From Devosia equisanguinis (lineage in GTDB: Bacteria > Pseudomonadota > Alphaproteobacteria > Rhizobiales > Devosiaceae), in assembly GCA_945888565.1 (NCBI GenBank), contig CAMDAL010000275.1:1-5654 (forward strand): DNA of 5,654 nt, read 5' to 3'. Of this stretch, positions 1 to 5,374 are shown piece after piece. Position 1 is the stretch's first letter, and every line of letters begins with the position of its first letter. The notes beneath the pieces are model-generated. The model made no database searches, was not told the origin of the DNA, and saw only the letters and a list, made by a program, of their open reading frames with translations. A program made the position numbers and the translations under genes.

Positions 1-804
1 GGCGTTAAGGCAATCGGTCTGGCCGCAATCGCAGGTCCGGCCCGTGCCGCTGACCTTGACGTGGCCGAAGGTCGGCCCCAGCGTGCTCGCCCCCCGGTGC
101 AGGTCGGACTCGACCCACAGGCCGAGGCTGGCCGTCTGGTCGAGCGCCACCACCGCAAAACTCTTCTCGGACTGGGCATAGCCGAACCAGCTCTCGGCCA
201 GCGCCAGCAGGTTGGCCGGCTTCTCGAGCTTCACCGGCAACCCGGTCCGGTCGCCGAGCATCGCGGCAATGGGGATTTCGCGCTCGCCGAACACCGGGCT
301 CGAATAGCTCCGCCCCGAGCGCGCATCCACCAGTCCCGGCACGCCGATGCCAATGCCCTTGACGCGGGCCCGATCGATGCCCGACTTGTCGAGGCAGTCG
401 TTCAGCGCGTCCTCGATGAGATCGGTGATCACATCGACCGGCTGCCGCGCCATGCGGATCGGCAGTTGCGACGAGGCGACCAGTTCGCCGCGGAAATCGA
501 CCAGCGCGAGGGTCGTCATGCTCTCGGCGATCTTGATGCCCATCACATAGGCCGCATCCGGCACCAGCCCGAGCAGCACGCGCGGGCGGCCGCGCTGCGC
601 CTCGCCGCCGACCTGGGTGTGGATGGCGTGGATCAGCCCCTCGTCGATCAGCGCCCCGGTGATCGCCGACACCGTGGTGCCGCTGAGCAGCGTGCGCTCG
701 GAAATCTCGACGCGCGAGATCTGTCCATGGCACCGGATCGTCTCCAGCACATGGTACTTGTTGATCTCCCGCATCAGCAGCGGGTCAGCGATCTTGACGA
801 CCAA
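1..804 (-). CDS. ROK-family transcriptional regulator (NagC/XylR type), partial: C-terminus beyond the left edge
   Basis: Sugar-responsive DNA-binding regulator; 268 codons are visible, against roughly 380-410 aa usual for the family. Reading the minus strand gives an N-terminal winged helix-turn-helix (about residues 17-62, with ISRVEISERTLLSGTTVSAI as its core), the GRP linker (72-74) typical before the ROK fold, then the ROK domain: YVMGIKI (86-92), GIGIGVPGLVD (150-160), GLPVKLEKPANLLALAE (188-204), and a zinc site with H248 and C258, C260, C265 (GH..., then CDCGQTDC). The kinase signatures are degenerate: the usual NDAN is KPAN (195-198), and the glycine-rich phosphate loop is LDQTASLGL (221-229). 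Sugar-kinase activity is therefore unlikely. I chose the TTG start at 804 because GGAG lies 8 nt upstream and an in-frame stop lies shortly before it; the ATG at 774 lacks a Shine-Dalgarno but would still keep the HTH. It is divergent from the sugar transporter and probably regulates it; ligand and sign of control are unknown. Confidence 0.93.
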   Translation of the reverse strand, partial: MVVKIADPLLMREINKYHVLETIRCHGQISRVEISERTLLSGTTVSAITGALIDEGLIHAIHTQVGGEAQRGRPRVLLGLVPDAAYVMGIKIAESMTTLALVDFRGELVASSQLPIRMARQPVDVITDLIEDALNDCLDKSGIDRARVKGIGIGVPGLVDARSGRSYSSPVFGEREIPIAAMLGDRTGLPVKLEKPANLLALAESWFGYAQSEKSFAVVALDQTASLGLWVESDLHRGASTLGPTFGHVKVSGTGRTCDCGQTDCLNA

Positions 805-916
805 GCGGCCTTCTCCAACGGCAAACGTGAATTAGTACGGTGACTATATCAAATCACCGAACTGCACACGACCCCAGGACGCGAAAAACCACCTGAAACG
901 GCACGATCATCCAGAC

Positions 917-939
917 ATTTCAACATGATAGTTGCAAAT
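917..939. promoter_or_regulatory. Candidate operator: imperfect palindrome in the divergent promoter region
   Basis: The arms read ATTTCAAC (917-924) and GTTGcAAAT (931-939), separated by the 6-nt spacer ATGATA. All eight bases of the left arm pair with the right arm if one extra C (935) is skipped. ROK regulators of the NagC/Mlc group bind AT-rich palindromes of about this size, so this is the best operator candidate for the adjacent regulator. The link to the ROK protein is inferred from position only. Confidence 0.4.
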
Positions 940-1078
940 CCCCTCCCGCACTTCGTTTCTGAGGTACGCTCCTCTTGCATCTTTATTACGGGATGCGTAG
1001 AAAGTAGCAAGTGGTGACAGCGGAAAGCTGCGCTGCGGGGGTCGTCAAGGCAGCCAGCCGGCGAACCCAAGCGAGGAC

Positions 1079-1084
1079 AGGAGG
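1079..1084 (+). promoter_or_regulatory. Strong Shine-Dalgarno of the sugar-binding protein gene
   Basis: AGGAGG sits 5 nt before the ATG at 1090. It is a near-perfect match to the anti-Shine-Dalgarno and fixes the start. Strong initiation fits the high level normally needed for a periplasmic binding protein. Confidence 0.85.
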
Positions 1085-1089
1085 AAACC

Positions 1090-2346
1090 ATGAAGCGTAT
1101 TGCGCTCGCCGCAATGCTGGGCCTTGCCGCCATTTTGCCGGCGCATGCCCAGACCGTCGTCAAGCATCTGCATATCACCTCGATCCCGGCCGAACTGGAG
1201 CTGATGAACCAGGCCGTTGCCGAGTTCGAGGCCGCCAACCCGGACATCAAGGTCGAGCTGCCGTTCCTCGAGAACGAGGCCTTCAAGGCCAAGCTCACCA
1301 CCCTGCTGCAGTCGGTCGACGCGCCCGACGTGTTCCACTCGTGGGGCGGCGGCGTGTTCTACGAGCAGGCCGCGGCCGGCGTGCTGCGCCCGGTCGAGGG
1401 TGTCGTATCCGCCGAGGCCAATGAGTCCATCGGCACAGCTGGCGTCTCCGCCTTTACCGCCGCCGACGGCCATCAGTATGGTCTTGCCCGCGACGTGGGT
1501 GAAGTGGTGCTGTGGTACAACAAGGCCCTGTTCGAGCAGGCCGGTGTCGACCCCGCAAGCATGAACACCTGGGACGGCTTCCTCGCAGGCGTCCAGACCA
1601 TCAAGGCCGCCGGCATCACGCCGCTCGCCATCGGCGCCAAGGACAAGTGGCCGGCTCACTTCTGGTGGTCCAAGCTGGTCGTCCGGCTTGCCGGCCAGGA
1701 GGGCTTCGAGGCTGCGGCCCGCGGCGAAGGCGACGGCTTTGCCGGCGAGGACTTCGTCAAGGCCGGTGACTACTTCCTGCAGCTGGCCGCACTCGAGCCC
1801 TGGCAGCCCGGCTTCGCCGCCGCCGCCTATGGCGACGCGTCCGGCTATTTCGGCGACGGCAAGGCCGCCATGCACCTGATGGGTGACTGGGACTACGGCG
1901 TCATGAAGGACAACTCTGCCTCCAAGCAGGGCATCCCTGACGACCAGCTCGGCATCCTGCCGTTCCCGACCATCGAGGGTGGCAAGGGCGACCCGACCGA
2001 CACGCTGGGCGGCCTCTCTGGCTACCTGTTCAGCCGCAACGCCTCGGACGCCGCCGTCAAGTGGGTCGAGTTCTTCAACTCGGCCGAAGTGCAGGCGCGC
2101 TTCGCCAATGCAAACTTCTACATCCCGATCGCCAAGGGCGCCGCGGACGGCATGGTCAACCCCTTCAAGGTGCAGGTCGCCCAGAACATCGGCAACGCCC
2201 ACTGGCATGCCCTGTTCTTTGACCAGGCGCTGGGTCCGAACGTTGGCGGCGTCGTCAACGACATCTCGGCCGAACTCGCCTCGAACGCCATGAGCGCCGA
2301 GGAAGCCGCCGAACTGATCAAGGAAGCCGTGGACGACTCCAACTAA
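1090..2346 (+). CDS. Periplasmic carbohydrate-binding protein of a CUT1-type ABC importer (extracellular solute-binding protein family 1)
   Basis: Substrate-capturing subunit of a sugar ABC importer, 418 aa, the normal length for the family. A Sec signal peptide is clear: MKR, a hydrophobic core to about residue 17, then AHA^Q with cleavage after residue 20. There is no lipobox and I see no cysteine, so it should be a free periplasmic protein. The mature part has the family pattern: an early FEAANPDIKVEL segment, the hinge-region stretch around LWYNKALFEQAGVDP (141-155), TWDGFLAGVQTIKAAGITPLA, and GKAAMHLMGDWDYG (257-270), the G(K/Q)AAM...G.W signature of family 1 binding proteins. Many Trp, Tyr and Phe residues (for example KWPAHFWWSK) fit stacking on a sugar ring. 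The substrate cannot be named. It is the first gene of the transporter cluster; two permeases follow after a 136-nt spacer with a stem-loop. Confidence 0.95.
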   Translation: MKRIALAAMLGLAAILPAHAQTVVKHLHITSIPAELELMNQAVAEFEAANPDIKVELPFLENEAFKAKLTTLLQSVDAPDVFHSWGGGVFYEQAAAGVLRPVEGVVSAEANESIGTAGVSAFTAADGHQYGLARDVGEVVLWYNKALFEQAGVDPASMNTWDGFLAGVQTIKAAGITPLAIGAKDKWPAHFWWSKLVVRLAGQEGFEAAARGEGDGFAGEDFVKAGDYFLQLAALEPWQPGFAAAAYGDASGYFGDGKAAMHLMGDWDYGVMKDNSASKQGIPDDQLGILPFPTIEGGKGDPTDTLGGLSGYLFSRNASDAAVKWVEFFNSAEVQARFANANFYIPIAKGAADGMVNPFKVQVAQNIGNAHWHALFFDQALGPNVGGVVNDISAELASNAMSAEEAAELIKEAVDDSN

Positions 2347-2363
2347 GGCACGTTCGCCAGCCA

Positions 2364-2389
2364 GCGGGCGGAGGCCACCCTCCGCCCGC
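2364..2389 (+). terminator. GC-rich stem-loop after the binding-protein gene: mRNA-stabilising or partial-termination hairpin
   Basis: A perfect 11-bp stem, GCGGGCGGAGG (2364-2374) with CCTCCGCCCGC (2379-2389), closes a 4-nt CCAC loop, 17 nt after the stop codon. No T-run follows, so it is not a classic intrinsic terminator. A stable hairpin between binding-protein and permease genes is a known device (as at malE-malF) that protects the upstream message from 3' decay or attenuates read-through, leaving the binding protein in excess. That role here is inferred. Confidence 0.65.
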
Positions 2390-2406
2390 CGGTATCGATG
2401 GATTTA

Positions 2407-2450
2407 GCCGGCACCCCGCGTATTGCGTCGGGTCTGCCGGTGGGGCCGGC
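2407..2450 (+). other. Second, weaker potential hairpin upstream of the first permease
   Basis: GCCGG (2407-2411) plus CCCC (2414-2417) can pair with GGGG (2442-2445) plus CCGGC (2446-2450), with a 2-nt bulge and a 24-nt loop. It ends 17 nt before the Shine-Dalgarno of the first permease gene. In such GC-rich DNA this could be chance; the long loop makes it much less convincing than the 2364-2389 stem. Confidence 0.25.
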
Positions 2451-2467
2451 CACCACGCCGCCCCCGC

Positions 2468-2474
2468 AAGGAGG
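2468..2474 (+). promoter_or_regulatory. Shine-Dalgarno that sets the start of the first permease
   Basis: AAGGAGG lies 8 nt before the ATG at 2483. This decides between that start and an in-frame ATG at 2423, which has no comparable site and would add 20 arginine-rich residues atypical of the family. Confidence 0.85.
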
Positions 2475-2482
2475 ACGAGCAG

Positions 2483-3415
2483 ATGGCGAGTGTTGCAGCC
2501 GGCACGGAAACCGCGCCCGGTATCGTTCCGCGCAAGCGGCGCTTCATGGAGCGGAGGAGCTGGATCGCCCTGCTGATCTTCCTGCCGCCTTCGCTGATCC
2601 TGTTCACGGTCTTCGTCGTGCTGCCGATGATCGATGCGGCGACGTTCTCGTTCTTCAACTGGAACGGCTACGGCCCGATCACCGATTTCGTCGGCTTCAA
2701 GAACTACGACGACGTGCTGACGCACCGCAATTTCGGCACCGCGGTCCGCAACAGCCTCATCGTCGTCGCCGTCTCGCTGCTGATCCAATTGCCGCTGGCC
2801 ATGTGGTGCGCCATCGCGCTGTCCGAGCGCTCGGTGAACATCAACGTGCTCCGCACCATCTTCTTCCTGCCCTTCATGCTGGCCGAGGTCGCGGCGGGGC
2901 TGATCTGGAAGTTCGTCTATGACGGCAATTACGGCCTGCTGCCGATCATCGGCGACACCATCGGCGTCGAGATGCCGTTCGTGCTGGCCGACAAGTTCTG
3001 GGTCATTCCCGCCATCATGCTGGTGATCACCTGGAAATATTTCGGCTTCCACATGATGATCTTCATCGCCGGGCTGCAGTCGATCCCCAGCGAGGTGGTG
3101 GAGGCAGCGCGGCTCGACGGGGTGAAGAAGTGGCAGATCGTCCGCCACATCAAGATCCCGATGATCCGCTCGGCCATTGTCATCTCGGTGTTCTTCGCCA
3201 TCACCGGCGCCCTGCAGCTGTTCGACATCATCATCCCGCTCACCAATGGCGGGCCCTCGCACACCAGCCACACCATCGTGACCTTCCTCTACCAGTTCGG
3301 CATCCTGCGCATGAAGCTGGGCTTCGGCGGCGCGGTGAGCGTGCTGCTCTTCATCGCCTGCGTCGTGGTGGCGCTGGCCTATCGCCGCGTTCTCTTCAGA
3401 GTGGAGCAGACCTGA
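2483..3415 (+). CDS. Sugar ABC transporter permease, MalF/UgpA-like (CUT1)
   Basis: Inner-membrane channel subunit of the carbohydrate importer, 310 aa, normal for the shorter MalF-like permeases. A basic cytoplasmic N-terminus (PRKRRF, RR) precedes six predicted membrane segments at about residues 27-49, 90-113, 122-147, 173-198, 232-254 and 282-305. The EAA loop that docks on the ATPase is present as EAARLDGVKKWQIVRHIKIP starting at residue 207, with the conserved Gly at 213. Other family features are the early LPPSLILFTVFVVLPM segment and FDIIIPLTNGGPSHTSHTI near the end of the fifth helix, typical of the MalF half. The stop codon overlaps the next start by one base (TGATG), so the two permeases should be translationally coupled. 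It should pair with the 3415-4254 protein and receive sugar from the 1090-2346 binding protein. Confidence 0.95.
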   Translation: MASVAAGTETAPGIVPRKRRFMERRSWIALLIFLPPSLILFTVFVVLPMIDAATFSFFNWNGYGPITDFVGFKNYDDVLTHRNFGTAVRNSLIVVAVSLLIQLPLAMWCAIALSERSVNINVLRTIFFLPFMLAEVAAGLIWKFVYDGNYGLLPIIGDTIGVEMPFVLADKFWVIPAIMLVITWKYFGFHMMIFIAGLQSIPSEVVEAARLDGVKKWQIVRHIKIPMIRSAIVISVFFAITGALQLFDIIIPLTNGGPSHTSHTIVTFLYQFGILRMKLGFGGAVSVLLFIACVVVALAYRRVLFRVEQT

Positions 3416-4254
3416 TGGCCACCGCCAAAAAGCGCCGCGCGCCCGTCTCGCCGCTGCAGTGGCTAACGCTGCTGGTCGTGGCCGCCTTCGTGCTCGTGCC
3501 GTTCTACACAACGGCCCTTGGCGGCTTCAAGGAGATCGGTGAGCTGCGGGTGAACCCGTTCGGCTTCCCGGCCAGTTGGGATCCGGTGCGCTTCGTCGAG
3601 ATCCTCGGCGGGCCGCGCTACTTCTCGTCGCTATGGAACTCGTTCCTGATCGCCGCCGGCACCGTCGTGCTCTCGACGCTGGTCGCCTCAATGACCGCCT
3701 TCGCCCTCGCCCACATCAAGTTCTTCGGCAGCAAGTTCATCCTTGGCTACCTGATGCTGGGGCTGCTGTTCCCCGCCGCCACCGGGATCCTGCCGCTGTT
3801 CATCAAGATGCGCGACCTGGGCATGCTGGACAGCCAATGGGGCATAGTGCTGGTGCAGGTGGCGTTCAGCGTGTCGTTCTCGGTGCTGCTGTTCCACAAC
3901 TTCTTCAAGGAGTTGCCCAAGGAGTTGATCGACGCCGCCCGCATGGACAATTGCGGCTATGTCCGCATCTACTGGTACGTGACGCTGCCGCTCTGCCTGC
4001 CGATCATCGCGACCGTTGGCGTGTTCAACTTCGTCGGCAGCTGGAACAGCTTCCTCCTGCCGTTGATCGTGCTCAACTCGGAGGCCAAGTACACCTGGCC
4101 GCTCGGCATCATGCAGTTCCAGGGCCAGTTCGGCTCCGACTGGCCGCGAATCCTGGCGTTCCTCACTCTGTCGATCATGCCGGCAATCGCCTTCTTCCTC
4201 CTCGCCCAGCGCTACGTCATCTCCGGCCTCACCGGCGGCGCCGTAAAGGGCTGA
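3415..4254 (+). CDS. Sugar ABC transporter permease, MalG/UgpE-like (CUT1)
   Basis: Second inner-membrane subunit of the same importer, 279 aa, normal length. The ATG overlaps the upstream TGA (TGATG), so I start it there; longer upstream extensions in this frame lie inside the preceding permease. The N-terminus is basic (KKRR), followed by hydrophobic segments consistent with six helices. The EAA loop reads DAARMDNCGYVRIYWYVTLP from residue 173, with Asp for the usual Glu and Asn179 where Gly is commonest. GVFNFVGSWNSFLLPLIVL and the C-terminus QRYVISGLTGGAVKG are hallmarks of MalG-type subunits. No ATPase gene follows within the window: the next gene is a secreted LCCL-repeat protein, so energy must come from an ATPase encoded elsewhere or further downstream. 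Confidence 0.95.
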   Translation: MATAKKRRAPVSPLQWLTLLVVAAFVLVPFYTTALGGFKEIGELRVNPFGFPASWDPVRFVEILGGPRYFSSLWNSFLIAAGTVVLSTLVASMTAFALAHIKFFGSKFILGYLMLGLLFPAATGILPLFIKMRDLGMLDSQWGIVLVQVAFSVSFSVLLFHNFFKELPKELIDAARMDNCGYVRIYWYVTLPLCLPIIATVGVFNFVGSWNSFLLPLIVLNSEAKYTWPLGIMQFQGQFGSDWPRILAFLTLSIMPAIAFFLLAQRYVISGLTGGAVKG

Positions 4255-4302
4255 GCGGCAGCTCCCGCAAACCGGCAGCGGCTCGAACCTGTGCTCTCGA
4301 TG

Positions 4303-4331
4303 GAAGATGCGCGTTCCCTTCCGCGTTCTTC
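4303..4331 (+). other. Imperfect hairpin between the permease gene and the LCCL gene
   Basis: GAAGA (4303-4307) and CGCG (4310-4313) can pair with CGCG (4322-4325) and TCTTC (4327-4331), leaving a small 2x1 internal loop and an 8-nt terminal loop. No T-run follows. It may weakly attenuate transcription out of the transporter genes, or mean nothing. The 109-nt spacer around it contains no other recognisable feature. Confidence 0.25.
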
Positions 4332-4363
4332 CAGGGCTAACATTGGCCGGCATGGAGGGGGAC

Positions 4364-5374
4364 ATGGTCGGATATCTGGGCACGGCGCTGCGCCGGATCG
4401 GGGCAGCTCTTGCAGTGGCGCTGGCCCTGTCCCAACCCGCGCTCGCTGATGACGTGTTGCGCTTGCCGGACATCGGCAACATGGTGGACTTCCGTGGGCA
4501 GAACGGCGCGACCGGGATGTTCGAGGTCACCGGAGCGCTCGACGGGCGGATCTTTGGAACGGGAATCTACACCGACGACTCGGATGTCCCGACTGCGGCC
4601 GTCCATGCCGGGCTTGTCCGCGCGGGCGAGACGCGAAACCTGACGATCAGGATCCTCGCCGGCAAAGCCAGCTATCGGGGATCGTCGAGCCATGGGATCG
4701 TCTCCTACGATTTCGACCAATGGGTGGGCAGCTACATGTTCCTGGACGCCCCGGCCGTGGGGCAACCGGCGGCCGTGATGCCTGACCCGGGCAACCTGCG
4801 CGGGTTTCGAGGCCAGGTCGGGCAGATGCTGAGCTTCTCAGTCACCGGGGCGATCGGTGGATCCCTATATGGCGACGGCATCTACACCGACGATTCGCAG
4901 TTGGCGGCGGCGGCGGTGCATGCCGGGGTGCTCGGGCTGGGCGAACAGGGCACTGTCGCGGTGATCATCATGCCGGGGCAAGCGCACTATGCGGGCGCAC
5001 GACGCAACAATGTCGCTTCAAACGAGTACGGGGCCTGGGATGGCAGTTTCCGGTTTGTCGGAACGCCGGACGCTCCCGCGGGCATACCACCCGACCCGGG
5101 CAACATGTCGGCCTATCGCGGCTTCAACGGCAAAGTCCTGCAGTTCCATGTGGTCGGCAATGCCGGCGGTTCCGTCTATGGCGACGGGATCTACACGGAC
5201 GACACGCGCATCGCGGCAGCGGCCATCCACGCCGGCATCCTTCGGGAAGGCGAGGCCGGCGTGGTCCAGATCCAGGTTCTGCCCGGTCAGGACCAGTATG
5301 CCGGGACCGAACGAAACGGCGTCACGTCGCTGTCCTATGGGACGTGGTCCGGCAGCTACATGTTCGTGCAATAG
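4364..5374 (+). CDS. Secreted protein of three tandem cysteine-free LCCL-type domains
   Basis: Predicted exported protein of 336 aa, function unknown. I start it at the ATG at 4364, with GGAGG (4354-4358) 5 nt upstream; an in-frame ATG at 4307 would put 19 extra residues before the signal. The N-terminus is a good Sec signal peptide (RR at 10-11, an Ala/Leu core, ALA^D cleavage after residue 28). The mature part is almost wholly three repeats: about residues 34-126, 140-232 and 243-335. Each begins (P)D.GN....RG..G and continues through (Y/F)G.GIYTDD(S/T), AA(V/I)HAG, Y.G and W.GS. The latter half matches the LCCL domain pattern (YTDDSS...AAVHAGVI...G...Y.GS..NGI.S...W..SF). The cysteines of eukaryotic LCCL domains are absent; I see none in the protein. 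LCCL domains are extracellular modules thought to bind lipid, glycan or protein ligands. It lies 109 nt after the permease, so co-transcription is possible but unproven. Confidence 0.87.
   Translation: MVGYLGTALRRIGAALAVALALSQPALADDVLRLPDIGNMVDFRGQNGATGMFEVTGALDGRIFGTGIYTDDSDVPTAAVHAGLVRAGETRNLTIRILAGKASYRGSSSHGIVSYDFDQWVGSYMFLDAPAVGQPAAVMPDPGNLRGFRGQVGQMLSFSVTGAIGGSLYGDGIYTDDSQLAAAAVHAGVLGLGEQGTVAVIIMPGQAHYAGARRNNVASNEYGAWDGSFRFVGTPDAPAGIPPDPGNMSAYRGFNGKVLQFHVVGNAGGSVYGDGIYTDDTRIAAAAIHAGILREGEAGVVQIQVLPGQDQYAGTERNGVTSLSYGTWSGSYMFVQ
4463..5368 (+). repeat. Three tandem in-frame repeats (about 94 codons each) within the LCCL gene
   Basis: Unit 1 is about 4463-4741, unit 2 about 4781-5059, unit 3 about 5090-5368. 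By hand alignment without gaps, units 2 and 3 share about 53 of 94 residues and units 1 and 2 about 41 of 94. The most conserved DNA block encodes GIYTDD and occurs at about 4562, 4879 and 5188. Linkers of about 10-13 residues rich in Ala and Pro separate the units. This fits domain duplication with unit 1 the most diverged. Similarity at the DNA level is limited, so the duplication is not recent. Confidence 0.85.

Larger units (their letters stand above)
805..1089. promoter_or_regulatory. Divergent intergenic control region between the ROK regulator and the transporter operon
   Basis: This 285-nt stretch holds no convincing gene. It is clearly more AT-rich than the flanking coding DNA, especially about 825-1010, as expected for back-to-back promoters. 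A possible minus-strand -10 (TATAGT, 843-848) would give a leader of about 30 nt before the ROK TTG start, but no good -35 accompanies it. On the plus strand, TTGCAT (975-980) and TAGAAA (998-1003) are 17 nt apart and could form a weak promoter for the transporter genes. A small inverted repeat GCATC-N10-GATGC (977-981 / 992-996) overlaps that element. All promoter assignments are by eye. Confidence 0.6.

Noticed and set aside
5..733. Long open frame on the minus strand (242 codons) overlapping the ROK gene
   Set aside because: Its translation is rich in Arg, Ala, Gly and His with no family motif, whereas another minus-strand frame gives a full HTH and ROK domain. It is a high-GC shadow.
61..843. 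Plus-strand open frame of 260 codons opposite the ROK gene
   Set aside because: No Shine-Dalgarno or recognisable domain, and it is wholly antisense to a confident gene.
849..1301. Minus-strand open frame running from the binding-protein gene into the intergenic region
   Set aside because: It begins inside a certain gene on the other strand and has no family features; the intergenic part looks like a control region.
1045..2208. 387-codon minus-strand open frame opposite the binding-protein gene
   Set aside because: The translation mirrors the GC-rich codons of the real gene and lacks any motif or start signal. Stops are simply rare in this GC-rich frame.
2423..2482. Upstream ATG that would extend the first permease by 20 residues
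   Set aside because: No Shine-Dalgarno there, the added residues are atypical, and AAGGAGG lies ideally before the ATG at 2483.
2318..3511. 397-codon minus-strand open frame opposite the first permease
   Set aside because: The translation is a low-complexity Asp/His/Gln/Arg-rich product typical of the antisense of membrane-protein codons.
4307..4363. Upstream ATG that would extend the LCCL protein by 19 residues
   Set aside because: It would bury the signal peptide deeper in the protein; GGAGG precedes the ATG at 4364, giving a standard Sec signal at the N-terminus.
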